From contig MU863949.1 in NCBI GenBank assembly GCA_033296885.1, positions 124,001 to 188,000 on the forward strand: 64,000 nucleotides of DNA, given 5' to 3'. Shown piece after piece: positions 54,265 through 64,000 of the stretch. Position 1 is the first letter of the stretch, and the number at the start of each line of letters is the position of its first letter. Under the pieces are notes generated by a model that was not told the origin of the DNA, made no database searches, and was given only the letters and a program-made list of their open reading frames with translations. The translations under genes and the position numbers were made by a program. This DNA comes from Triangularia verruculosa. Taxonomy: Eukaryota > Ascomycota > Sordariomycetes > Sordariales > Podosporaceae.

Positions 54265-54645
54265 CTTTTTGTACCCTTGGTACTGCAAGTCAGGATTATG
54301 CCTTTAGAATAGTAGAAAAGGCCTATTGACTATCTTGTTTGGGTTTATTACTATCTTCTAAAGTGTTTACGATATTTTTAATGCCTATTAAGTATCTTCC
54401 AAGGCCTTTTAACTATCTTTTAAGCCTTTTAACCATCTTCTAAGCCTTTTAACTATCTTTTAAGCCCCTTAACTATCTTTTAAGCCCCTTAACTATCTTT
54501 TAAAGCCTTTTAACTATCTTTTAAAACCTTTCAACTATCTTTGAAGGCCTTTTAACTATGTTTTAAGCCCTTTAACTATCTTTTAAGGCCTTTTAACTAT
54601 CCTTTAATATTGTATGCCTACTTTGCAGTGCCAGTTATTTTGTCT
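54265..54645. mobile_element. MITE-like element copy 2, expanded internal repeats (~380 bp)
   Basis: The left end has TTGGTACTGCAAG and the right end CTTTGCAGTGCCAGTTATTT, inverted counterparts of each other and of both ends of copy 1. The shared AGTAGAAAAGGCCT follows the left terminus in copies 1 and 2. The outer left bases are less conserved. No coding capacity. Confidence 0.68.
54390..54605. repeat. Tandem array of ~20-bp CTTTTAACTATCTTTTAAG units
   Basis: About ten consecutive units with consensus CCTTTTAACTATCTTTTAAG vary by single bases and 1-2 bp indels. The array fills the interior of element copy 2. Confidence 0.8.
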
Positions 54646-54908
54646 AGGACCTTTGTGGCTCGGGGGGTCCTAAAACTCTCGCTCAAAAAGAATAACTCCT
54701 AGACATGTATCGTAACAACAGTATCGCAGCACCGCGAACTATGAACTTGTCATCTCGAGACAACCCTGAAGTCAATCTTCATAATTCTTTAATCTTTTCT
54801 AAAACCGCGCGAGCTTGGGTATTTCCGTCCATTCCACCCCATTCTCTCATCCTCCTCCTCTTCCGCTATTTGATATCATACAAACTTCCACTCCCATCTC
54901 AGTTTTAC

Positions 54909-55530
54909 TTAGAGCGAAGGAGGCTCGGGGTGGCTGTCGCTGCTGGCCCCGGCACCGGAGTTGTTGCCGAGGTACTTCCTAAGCAGGTTGAGCAGGGCGG
55001 GGGGGTTGGCGCCCATGAGCTCGTCGACGCGCTCACCGTCCTTGTAAAAGATGAAGGTAGGCATGGCGCGGATGCCGAGCTCCTGGGCGAGCTCGGGGAG
55101 GTGGTCGACGTCGAACTTGGCAAAGTAGATCTTGTCCTTGAACTCGGGGTCTTGGGCCCACCTGCAAGCAAAGAAAAATTTGGTTAGTTAATATGGATTT
55201 TGGGGAGGAGGCGGGGTTATGGAAAAAGTGAGGGACGAACTTGGCAATCTGAGGAGCGATGGCCTTGCAGGGACCGCACCAGGTCGCAAAGGCGTCGACG
55301 ATGACGACGGGGTACTTGGCGACGGCTTCCTTGAACTGACCGGTGGTCTCGAAGATGTGGACGGTCATTTTGGGCGTGGTGGTGGAAAAGGCTCTTGGCT
55401 TGAGGATTGATGCTGTGTTGGTAGGTTGAGGGAATTGAGGGCGTAGTGGCGCTGGTGTTTTGTTGGTTGCTGTTCGGAGAGCGGATCTAAAAGCTGTGGT
55501 AGCTGGGCAGGCGAGGAATCGGAATGACAT
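54909..55530 (-). CDS. Thioredoxin with mitochondrial leader, two exons, 180 aa
   Basis: Exon 1 (55530-55241) and exon 2 (55161-54909) join as IAKW across a 79-nt intron. The active site WCGPC is intact in VVIVDAFATWCGPCKAIAPQIAKW. FAKFDVDHLPELAQELGIRAMPTFIFYKDGE, with the cis-Pro loop, follows. The N-terminal 54 residues (MSFRFLACPATTAFRSALRTATN...PRAFSTTTPK) are Arg/Ser/Thr-rich and acid-free, as in a mitochondrial presequence. A second ATG at 55368 (AAAATGACC, MTVHIFETTGQF) matches the usual start of a cytosolic thioredoxin, so dual localisation by alternative starts is possible. A Gly/Ser/Pro-rich tail ends the protein. Confidence 0.94.
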
Positions 55531-56306
55531 CTTTCAAGAAAACCAAAGGTGGGGGGGACGTGGCTGGGGAAGGCTTATAAACGGTTTTCTGGCCCGGCTG
55601 GCTGCTCTCTGCACCAATTACTCAGGCAAGTCTTGCAGTTCCCCCTCTTCTTCTTCAAAGAAGAGCTGTGGATGGCTGTGGAATGCTGCAAGTTTGGCTT
55701 TCCCGGCTCTGTCAAAGAGTGATGATGTAAGAGAGGGATTTGTCAGGGCGAAGCTTTGAGCCTTGTTGGAGCTCTGAGATGCCGGCGGCCGGTCTTTTAG
55801 CGATGACGCGACTGGGGGTGGATTACGCCGCTTTACGGTATGGTAACTTGTATTCGGCAAGCAAACCAATAGGAACTCTCCAATGGTAGTGTTACGGTAA
55901 GAGGTTGTTTAAGACATTGCCAGAAGACCGGGAAAATGTTGATTGATTCCTCATCATTGCACCAGTCGATGCCACCGAGCAACCATGTGGCAGGGGATGT
56001 CAACTCGGATGCTATTTTGAGACAGGTCTCGTAATATGATTCCAAATACCGATCTTAGCTCCCCTGTCTGCGCCATGATACCGACACAAGGATTTTCCGT
56101 CTGAAGCTTCAACCTGTCGAAGCCTGAATCCGAGCTGTCTGGACGACCGATGTTTGACACCGGTGAAATCACGTTGCTTCATATACGTCAATGACAATCT
56201 CTCAACGAGGCATCTGAATTATTGGTATAGCTAACACACCGGATTACTCCCACCGCTAGATCCCTGGTTTATTCCCTCTATTACACACACATGCTCGCTG
56301 CCGGAA
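55531..56306. other. Intergenic spacer
   Basis: Promoter of the thioredoxin gene and 3' flank of the WSC gene. Nothing recognised. Confidence 0.5.
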
Positions 56307-57493
56307 TTAAGTAAAGACAGCATTCTCGCAAGGCCCGGCGGGCGGGCACTTGGCGTACAAGCTCAACCACGCATCACCACCGCAGAACTGCGCGCTGTTG
56401 CCCGTGCAGCGGTAGTCGCACTTGTTCAGACTGACAAGCGTGGTCAAGGGCTGGCGGGTCGGGGCGTAACTGTTTCCGCACCAGCACTCGCGTCTCCATT
56501 CGGTACCGGCATAGGCCCAACCATTGGCACCGCAGAAGGCCATGCAAGCCTCGTTGGTCATGGTGTCGGACGACAGCGAGGCGCCGGACAGGGTGCGGAA
56601 TGCGCCGTCTGTAGTCCAGCGCTCCTCGGGGGCGCAGCCGATGTAGCGCCAACCGAGAGAAGTCATGTCGGTGTACGGCAGGACTCCCGAGGTCGAGGTG
56701 GAAGTGGGCGCGGTCGAGGTGGTGGTCGAGGAAGTGACAGGAGGCGCCACTGACGAGGAGGAGGTCGAGCTAACCGTCACCGTGGAAAAGGTTGTGCTTG
56801 GGCCATCGCCTGTGGGGAGGACGACCAAGGTCACCTTGATGCACTCGCGGTTCACGTCGATGACTGCAAGATCAATGTTAGCGGGATGGGTCCGGAGATG
56901 GAGGGGAGAGAAAACATACGAGTGTTGCCAGGCGGGTTGTAACGGAACTCGTGAGAACCATCGAAGGAGTGCCGGACACAGATATGACCACCAAGAGGCT
57001 CACCCTCCCATTGGATGAACTTCAGTTCGACCTGGAGGAGACCAGTGTCCGGATTGCAAGCATAGGTGGGCTGGAAGATGGCGTCTGGGTCCGGACGGGC
57101 CGTCGAGAACAGCTTGGTGGTGTGGTCGATTTCCGACCACTTGGAAAGATGTTAGCCAGTGTCTGAAAGAAGGAGACATGATGATTGAGGGCTCACCTCT
57201 CCGCCAATGACGAGACGAATGTTCTTCCGAACGTTGAACACGACGCCATCCACGAGCGTGAAGTCGTATGTGGGCTCGCCGACTGGCCCGATGAAGAGAT
57301 GCTGGTCACCACCTCCAGCCTCGAACAGGTTCATGTACTTGTTGTGCACTTCGGGCCGGCTGGCATTTTGGACTTGGATCCGGAAGTGAGAGGGGATGTC
57401 GTCGGAGAGAGGCTCGGTGGGAATAGTGCACTGAGCCGAGGCGAGGGCAGCTCCGGCGACAAGGGCCGCCGAGATGGTCTTGAGGTTCAACAT
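56307..57493 (-). CDS. Secreted protein with unknown N-terminal domain and C-terminal WSC domain, three exons, 357 aa
   Basis: Exons 57493-57197, 57139-56920 and 56863-56307 join in frame. A signal peptide (MLNLKTISAALVAGAALASAQ) precedes a ~170-residue domain (IPSHFRIQVQNASRPEVHNKYMNLFEAGGGDQHLFIG...FQPTYACNPDTGLLQVELKF...RHSFDGSHEFRYNPPG) seen in other secreted ascomycete proteins. A Ser/Thr-rich linker (TVTVSSTSSSSVAPPVTSSTTTSTAPTST) follows. The WSC domain (GWRYIGCAPEERW...MTNEACMAFCGANGWAYAGTEWRRECWCGNSYAP...CDYRCTGNSAQFCGGDAWLSLY) has the expected eight cysteines. WSC binds carbohydrate, so a wall or plant-polysaccharide role is likely. No TM tail, so it is released. Confidence 0.92.
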
Positions 57494-59182
57494 CTTGTCC
57501 ACAACTTACAGACCTGTCTGCTGAATCCTTCCGGTCAGATTGGAGCGGGCCGGCTCCTTCTTATCCTCCAGACGGCCAACGATCTCGGAGCCGTCCCTCA
57601 AAATCACCAGGCTCCCAGTCACCGACGAGGCGCAAGACGAGGTAACATGCCTTGGCATCATGTATCGCCGGGGCCCAGAGCCCATGATGGCTCCAGCAGC
57701 TGAAATGCCAGCGAGCAACCCTTTGCAGGATGCATGCTCGAATGGTACCAGCGCCGCATTCCAGAGGAGCTCCAGCGATCCGCAACTCGTGGTCCGGCTG
57801 ACCAGTCCGAGCGATCAATTCAGCCCAGCGGTGCCAATGTCACATCGTGGGGTGACTTGGAACGGTGTGGAAGGCGTCAGGGTCCTTCCGGATCTGGTGT
57901 GGTGCCAATATTGGCGGGGACTACCACTGCGAGTTACATCTTGGCATCTGTCTGACAATTCTCACCGAGTTTGCCGTTGAGGGAAGCAGTGGTGTTGCTA
58001 TTCACGACCTCGTCTCGTATCCACAGTTTGCTGCAAGGGTGAACGAGTAGGAGGGTGCATTTTGGTGGCGGGCGCTACACCAACAGCTGCCCCTCATTTC
58101 CCCACGACCCAATGATGTTTTCCGGGGAAAGCTGCTGCCCAACTGTGGGAAATGCCGTGTCACAGTCTGGCAAAAGCTTAGCGCAGGCTGTGTCTTAACT
58201 TGTTCTTTCTCAATCTCAAGGCACAAGCTGTCTCGCGGGTATGGCTTTTTTTGATAATCATCATGGGTGGTCAGCCGCAGCAATGGACAATGTCAAGGTT
58301 GATGTCTGGTTGAGCTCGGCCGACCGCCACCCGACAATACGCGTTGCGGTCATCACATATATGGATCTTGGCCGCTCAACATTGTACACTAGTGTTCGGT
58401 ACCTGGAAGGATTCGAGATAATCGGGCTGGAATGTACGCCAAGAAACCAGTGGTTGCGCTATGGGATCAATGCATGAAAGAGCTTCCCGTAAATAGGGCG
58501 CAAGCTGGTGAGATGTTTGGACTAGCGTTGTGGACGTCGGTGTTGTTGCGGTCAGGCCAGCCATCATCAGATGAAGCGGCGCGGCTAATTATATGCCAAT
58601 CAGAGAAGTGACCAGGGGAAGATAGGATCAAAGCTCCAAGCTTTCAACATCCTCGGCAGGGCTGTTTCCTCAGCAGGCAGCATGCTTGAGGAACATTGAG
58701 ACAAAAAAGTTTACTCGAGACGAAACAGTCTCACTGTCTGTCCCAGACCCATCGTGGAGATGGCACGGGTATTTCACAGGCCGATCACTCGCACAGCATG
58801 ACGGCATGGCAACGGTTCGACATTTCCACCAAAAGCTGCTCGTAAGCTGTGGTAATTGGATCGGGAACAGAACCTGCATCCTTGGGTAAGACAACGAAAA
58901 CAGCTGTGATTAGCTGAGATTACGCCGAACATTGAAGAAAAGATAATACTTATCATGTTTCTATAGGATATCACTCAAGAGACCAAAAGCCTGACAGCTT
59001 CCAGAACTCCCAAACTCCTTGCCAAGCTACACGACCCGTAAACGCCAGCCCCCGTTATTCATCATGCGTTCTCATCCGAGACATCAATAGTTCATATCTC
59101 ATACCTCGAGACATAAGAAAGCCGCACCTTATCCAGATATCTTAGCATCCCCACATCACCTCCTCCTCATTTCTCCCACAAG
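57494..59182. other. Intergenic spacer
   Basis: 1.7 kb between the start of the WSC gene and the stop of the esterase gene. Short frames only. No gene, RNA or repeat recognised. Confidence 0.5.
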
Positions 59183-60909
59183 TCACCCATGGAAAATAGG
59201 CGGGCACAAATTCTCCATGTCTTTCAGACTGACGTCCCTCACGACCGTCGAAAGAGGCGCCCTGCCACCTTGAGCCGTGCCGTTCTCAAGCTGACCAAAC
59301 TCCCTCACCAGTCCCGTGTCGAGGTTGTCATATCTCGGCCACCCTGTCGCTTCCAACCCGGCCTGCCCTCCCGTTGCAAACGCCACCCACGAGTCTTGCA
59401 TTGCTTCACTACAGGCTTCCTCTTCTGGCGTAGATAGCCCGCGGAACATGGAGTTAGTCCCGAAAAGCAGAGGCAACTCGGCTGAGTGATAAGCTCCCAT
59501 AAACGCCTCGGGTGAGACACTGCTGAAGTTACCGGTGTAATAATATCGGTAGACAGGCACGCCGGCCACAATGCGCAAGTCGCTCACTTGGACAGCCGGG
59601 CAGAAGAAGAACCCCGCCGTGGTGACTGCTTCGACGGTCGAGTTGACTCCCTCTGCCGTGAGCGGGACAAAGGGCACGCCATCGTTGACGTTTGTCCCTA
59701 TGATCGTGGGCTATATTTCCTTCTGTCAGCAAACCCCTTTGGTACACAACTCCTTTTCGTTGGAGATATACTCACCACGTTCAAAATCTCCCCCTTTATC
59801 GCCTTTTCCGAGTAATTCCTATACACGGTCCTGTTGTCCACCACAGCAGTAAAGTAGATGAGCGGCTTTCCACTCATCACCTCCTCCATATTCTTCTGCA
59901 AAAGCCCCTCAATTTCTCTTGCATCTGCCTTTTGCATGCACTCCAGCTCCTCCTGCGGGGTCTTGTCGCCATCGCAGCCCAAGTGCTTGGCTACAGCTGA
60001 GAAGTTGCCATGCTTGACATCTTCTGTGCTAGCCCTCGCAAGCGGGAAGATTTCTGTGCCAGAGTCCATGATGATGCGCTCGACTTGGGGGAAGGAAGGG
60101 TCAAAGGCTGCGTATTGATACCAAGCTGCGGAGATTGCGCCTGCGGACTGCCCCCATAAAGTGATGCGGTTGGGGTCACCGCCAAAGTGGGCGATGTGGT
60201 CTTTCACCCACCGGATAGCCATCTTTTGGTCAAGCAAGCCGGGGTTTTGCTTGGTGTTGTCACCGCTGAAGGCTGCCGCGTTGGGAAAGCCGAAGATGTT
60301 GAGCCTGTAATTGAACGTTACGACGATGTGTTCCTGAGAATCTTGGACCCAATTTGCGGGGATTTGATAAGGAACATCTTGGCCGCCAGCTGTGAAGGCA
60401 CCGCCGTAGATGAAGATGATGACTGGCAGTTGCTGGCCGGTGAACTGAACTGGCGGGGTGTAGACACTGAGAGATAGGCAGTCCTCGGAGAGAAAGGGGG
60501 ATGTCCTGTTCAGGCCCTGGAGGTTGTACTGGTTGACAAACTGCGTGAAGATAGTTGGTGGGTTTTCCGTGAGGAATTGCATGCATGACGGGCCAAATTG
60601 TGTTGCTTTGTACGGAGTGGTGGGAAGGGCTAAGAGAGGTTCGGGTGGGAGGAAGCGGAGGGAGCCAAGAGGAGGCTGAGCGAAAGGTATAGAAAGGAAC
60701 TGGCGGACGCAGGGAGTGTGGGGGGATGTGGTCCCTATGATGGTGCCAAGGGGAGTGTCGACAGAGAGAGAAGAGGCGGCGAGAGAGGAGCAGGATTTCG
60801 TTTGTTGTCTAGAGACCAGGCGTGGTGGTGGATGGCCATTGCTGACGAGGGTGGTGGCTGATAATGAGCCCCAAGATAAGGCTCCAAAGAGCATTGGCGA
60901 CGGTTTCAT
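59183..60909 (-). CDS. Secreted type-B carboxylesterase/lipase, two exons, 553 aa
   Basis: Exon 1 (60909-59776) and exon 2 (59710-59183) join as ILNV-PTIIGTN across a 65-nt intron. An N-terminal signal peptide (MKPSPMLFGALSWGSLSATTLVS) is followed by the alpha/beta-hydrolase landmarks. These are FLSIPFAQPPLGSLRF, SEDCLSLSVYTP, the oxyanion-loop FIYGGAFTAGG, FNYRLNIFGFP, and the nucleophile elbow GQSAG (Gln replaces the usual Glu before Ser). The catalytic His lies in AYHSAELPLLFGT. The acid residue should lie near GTNVNDGVPF. The length matches fungal cholinesterase-like/lipase members. Substrate not predictable. Confidence 0.93.
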
Positions 60910-62740
60910 GGTGCTGAGCTGTGGATACTGTTGCGAGCTCTGCTGCGAGCCTCTGAGTGGGTGCGATTCCTGTTCTTGTGTTCGCCGGGGATTAGGCTTC
61001 CTGGGGAGACAGAGAGCTACTCAGAATTCTATGCTGCTTTGCTAATTTCATCTCGCCCATTGTGGAAGATATTGAACGTTTTATCTGTCAGGTGCCACCC
61101 ATCGCAGCAGTTGAGGACAACGGGCTAAGACAGACGGCGTGTCGCGCCAATCCGAGCCACGCCTTGACATGGCCGCTCTCTTTCAACCTAGCAACAGCCG
61201 TCTTGAATGATCGTCATCACGGGAGTGTGACACGGTCGTCTTACTAGTGCCGACATGGTGTAGGACAGCACCGACGCAGTCTTGGGCTTAATCTTAGCAG
61301 ACAAAAGTGTCGCGAGGTCCCGCGACACCAAAGTGCTAGGTCGTCCCCCGTCGTTTGACATCGTCAACTTCGGATGTCCATATCTGGGTCTGTGCCGAAG
61401 GCGGGCTGTACGCGTGTTGGGGTGGGGGGATGCGAGGAACTTTGTGGCTGGAGTTCGGAATCTCGACGCAACAAGGGTTTGCAGACGTTTTTTTTGGGAT
61501 GAAGAGGACGCACCAGCAGATGATGCGGAAGTTCTCCTCCTCGAAGGAAATTCAGAAGGATGCCGCGGAGATGTGGCGGCAATTTGTTGCATGGCCTTCC
61601 TGGGAGAAAGGGGTCATCAGGTTCTCGCAAAATGGCCAGCATCGTATTGATAATGAGTATGGTCCTCATGGTCAATCCGTCGTTGCTTCCATGCGGTTAA
61701 CACACAGACCGTACAAGGAAAAGCGTGGTCACCATCATCATGACACCGACTTACACCTCACATCCCGGCTTGAAGCACCATTGTGGTTCGAATTCGACAA
61801 GGGATGCCAAGCTCTGTGAAAACTCTATCTCAAGCATCCGCAGAAACATCTGCACTGCTTTTGAAGCAATGCCGGTTCTATCCCCAGTCAGGGATCTGGT
61901 TCCATTTCTCCCTTGGAAAGAAGAAGCGGGTTAGAAGGACGGTTTCATGCGATTTCGTTCGCTCTATAAGGAGTGGTTGACCTGATGCCACCGAAACGGC
62001 AATTCAGCCAGTTGTCTGTGTATCTTGAGATGGAATCGAACAGGAGAGGCATTCCCCATTCGAACTACCGGGGAGCTGGGATGACCGGGCAGGTGCAGAA
62101 ACTGTGGAGTGTGAATATGGCTACGAATATGGGATGGTGACTGGAGGGAGCGATCTGATCATGCATTTTGCGTATAAAGGTCGCAACTGCCACTTTCACT
62201 TCTACAATTGTTTGCCGACGTCAAATGCTTGCTCACTGCATACCTTACCTCACCTCTTTTCCTCTGTTCACCTGGCCTTCTCCTTGCCAGTGTCACTTGT
62301 GAACTCTAACGCCCTGGATGAAATAGCTGGCGATGCAGATCACTAAAGACCTTAAAGATGATAGAAAAGGCCTATTGACTATTTTTCAATCTATTTTAAC
62401 CATCTTTTAAACCCTTTTAACTATTCGCACGGCACTTCCGATATCTTGCAAGGCCAATTGTCCATATCCAAAGTCTCCTGACTACCTTTAGTGCTTTGCT
62501 CAACTAATTTGTGGTACCAGCCCTTTTGTTCAGGACGTGATGTCCTCACTTGCACATGGTGGTGTTTCCCCAAACAGCTGGCTGGCAGCTGCTTGGCACC
62601 TTTCCTGCAGGCAGCTGTCCAATCGAGTCAGCCGGCGACGTCAATGACGACCACCTCGTTCTCGCAACTGTTTGCTATCACTGATCTGCTTCTCTTCTCA
62701 TAATCTCACAAGGAAGAAAGACACTTCAAGTCCTTACACC
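60910..62740. other. Spacer between divergent esterase and aprataxin genes, with a degenerate element copy
   Basis: Mostly featureless. Element copy 3 occupies about 62350-62535, just upstream of the aprataxin gene. Short frames (such as 61282-61650) lack support. Confidence 0.5.
62350..62535. mobile_element. MITE-like element copy 3, degenerate
   Basis: It shares GATAGAAAAGGCCTATTGAC with copy 2 (TAGTAGAAAAGGCCTATTGA), then carries TTTTAACCATCTTTTAAACC and CCTTTTAACTATTC units. The right end GTGGTACCAGCCCTTTTGTT recalls the CAGTGCCAGTTATTTTGTC terminus. The left inverted terminus is not recognisable. Confidence 0.5.
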
Positions 62741-63580
62741 ATGGCGGAACAAGCAGAGGACATCGACGACATAGTCGATCCACCCATCGGCGCGGGCTCT
62801 TCAGAGCACCACTCCAAAACTGCATCGAGCTCATCAAAACCAAAGAACGCCTTTGCCGAACTCATGGCCTCAAAACGTAAGGCTCCAACCTCACCACAAG
62901 GTGACCAGTCCAAGAAGAAAGGAAAAGGCGATCGCTGGCGTGGCGCCCTAGTCCAATACATCAACAACCCCTCCTCTTTCGGCACCCAAGTTCTCCGCGA
63001 AACTCCCAATACAGTCCTCCTCAAAGATGCATTTCCCAAAGCCACCGTTCACCTGCTTCTACTTCCCCGTTCAGAAAAACACCACCTCCTCCGGCCCAAC
63101 GAAGCCTTTGCCGACCCCGCCTTCCTGGCCATAGTCCAAGAAGAGGCCACCTCAGCAGCCAAACTCGCCGCTGCCGAGCTGGAAAGGTTGATCGGATCAT
63201 GTTCAACTTCCAACAAACCTCGTCTTGAAGCCACAGATTACGCCCACCGACCGCCGGGACGGGATTACCTCAGCGAAATTAAGATTGGAATGCACGCCCA
63301 CCCGAGCATGGATCATCTGCATGTTCACATCATCAGCAAGGATATGCACTCACCTAAAGTCAAGCACAAGAAGCACTACAACAGTTTTACAACCGAGTTT
63401 TTCATTCCGTTGGCGGATTACCCCCTGGCCGAGGACGACATCAGAAGGGACGTTGGTTTTCAAAACGCCAATCTGAGCAGAGATTTCACGTGCTGGAGGT
63501 GTGGGAAGGATTTTGGGAACAAGTTCACACAGCTGAAGAAGCATTTGGAAGAGGAGTTTGAGGAGTGGAAGAGAGAGTGA
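62741..63580 (+). CDS. hnt3: Aprataxin-like DNA-adenylate hydrolase (HIT domain plus zinc finger), 279 aa
   Basis: A single exon from the ATG at 62741. It removes AMP from abortive 5'-adenylated DNA ends in strand-break repair. A disordered, Lys-containing N-terminus is followed by the HIT domain: NTVLLKDAFPKATVHLLLLPR, then IGMHAHPSMDHLHVHIISKDM with the HxHxH catalytic triad motif (HLHVHIIS at about residue 214). The C-terminal C2H2-type zinc finger (CWRCGKDFGNKFTQLKKHLEEEFEEWKRE) is characteristic of aprataxin/Hnt3 and separates it from other HIT proteins. The fork-head-associated domain of animal aprataxin is absent, as in other fungi. Symbol is by analogy with yeast HNT3. Confidence 0.94.
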   Translation: MAEQAEDIDDIVDPPIGAGSSEHHSKTASSSSKPKNAFAELMASKRKAPTSPQGDQSKKKGKGDRWRGALVQYINNPSSFGTQVLRETPNTVLLKDAFPKATVHLLLLPRSEKHHLLRPNEAFADPAFLAIVQEEATSAAKLAAAELERLIGSCSTSNKPRLEATDYAHRPPGRDYLSEIKIGMHAHPSMDHLHVHIISKDMHSPKVKHKKHYNSFTTEFFIPLADYPLAEDDIRRDVGFQNANLSRDFTCWRCGKDFGNKFTQLKKHLEEEFEEWKRE

Positions 63581-63685
63581 CAGGTCTTGGTACGGTATGG
63601 CATTGTTTATGCTAGCTACTGTAAAGTACTCGGTTCGTACTGCTTTGGAAACTAATATCAATATCTTGATCGTTGCTACATTATT

Positions 63686-64000
63686 TTACTCCAGTATAAA
63701 CTCAACATCAGACTCCTCCCTTTCCACCGCCCTCCGCTCTTTAATCTTCTGCATGATCTTCTTCCGCCTCTCGTCCCTCTCCTTCTCCGCCTCCTCCGCC
63801 AGCGCCGCCTTTCTTCTCTTCCTCCTTTCTTTCTCCCTCTCATTCTTCCTCCTCCGCTTCGCCAGCTCATCAGGTGGAAACCTGGCCCTCCGCTCCTTCT
63901 CATCTTGTTGAACCCTTGTAGCCTTCTGCGCGGCCTTCTGCGCGGCCTTCTTCGCCTTGTCTTCGGCTATCTGCGCCCTGATGATCGGCCCATAGATTTC
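63686..64000 (-). CDS. C-terminal 104 residues of a basic coiled-coil protein, truncated by window edge
   Basis: The minus strand is open from the window edge to TAA at 63688-63686. It reads EIYGPIIRAQIAEDKAKKAAQKAAQKATRVQQDEKERRARFPPDELAKRRRKNEREKERRKRRKAALAEEAEKERDERRKKIMQKIKERRAVEREESDVEFILE. The composition (Lys/Arg/Glu/Ala) predicts a long charged helix. Such tails are common in nucleolar and RNA-processing proteins. The family is not recognisable from this piece. It converges on the aprataxin gene with a ~105-bp gap. Confidence 0.75.
   Translation of the reverse strand, partial: EIYGPIIRAQIAEDKAKKAAQKAAQKATRVQQDEKERRARFPPDELAKRRRKNEREKERRKRRKAALAEEAEKERDERRKKIMQKIKERRAVEREESDVEFILE

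Larger units (their letters stand above)
54198..54908. other. Spacer between tRNA-Pro and thioredoxin gene, mostly a short repeated element
   Basis: Contains element copy 2 (54265-54645) beginning about 70 bp after the tRNA. The remainder is the 3' flank of the thioredoxin gene. Confidence 0.6.

Noticed and set aside
54390..54605. CRISPR-like array
   Set aside because: The units are contiguous 20-bp repeats without unique spacers, in a eukaryotic genome. It is a satellite within an element.
63558..63911. Plus-strand Ser/Leu-rich frame after aprataxin
   Set aside because: Antisense shadow of the Lys/Arg/Glu-rich minus-strand gene.

Overview
This is a eukaryotic window from a filamentous ascomycete, most likely a sordariomycete. 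The genes carry short introns (55-80 nt is typical) with GTAAGT/GTATGT-type donors, CTAAC/CTGAC-like branch sites and YAG acceptors. The gene families are fungal: HET domain, UstYa, RTA1, WSC, fungal APH kinases, Bqt4, HeLo-type pseudokinase. A tRNA-Pro(AGG) contains an intron. Exon structures below were worked out by hand from splice motifs and reading-frame continuity, so starts and small exons should be read as models.

Left part (1-20.2 kb) is accessory in character. It holds a damaged secreted kelch-type gene cut by the window edge, a large membrane protein, a HET-domain incompatibility protein, a multi-TM protein with an Ala-Pro tract, a 14-TM MFS exporter, a relic of an AAA+ ATPase, a UstYa-family oxidase gene with an in-frame stop, a small secreted protein with a tandem 17-residue repeat, an APH-fold kinase gene with a one-base frameshift, a GPI-type secreted protein and an RTA1-family membrane protein. 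All recognisable gene damage in the window lies in the first 17.2 kb. The MFS exporter, UstYa gene, secreted repeat protein and APH gene together resemble an eroded fungal RiPP (dikaritin-like) locus. That is the most interesting hypothesis here, but it is an inference.

Middle and right parts (21-64 kb) are mostly conserved housekeeping genes, all intact: mitochondrial 3-hydroxyisobutyrate dehydrogenase, Bqt4 (telomere/nuclear envelope), RhoGDI (with an apparent second promoter and alternative N-terminus), the PP2A-like phosphatase Ppg1, a CCHC zinc-knuckle/RS-rich protein, AP-3 beta, the kinetochore subunit Nuf2, a thioredoxin with a mitochondrial leader, aprataxin and a truncated basic coiled-coil protein. 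Interspersed are a HeLo-like pseudokinase, unknown conserved proteins, a secreted WSC protein and a secreted type-B carboxylesterase.

Mobile DNA: three copies of a short element family are present (3.8, 54.3 and 62.35 kb). The copies have inverted termini around a GG(T/C)ACTGCAA core and an interior of ~20-bp CTTTTAACTATC units. One copy lies just downstream of the tRNA-Pro. An AT-rich block at about 35.9-36.5 kb may be an old, RIP-type mutated repeat. Intergenic spacers are often 0.4-3 kb and mostly featureless by eye.
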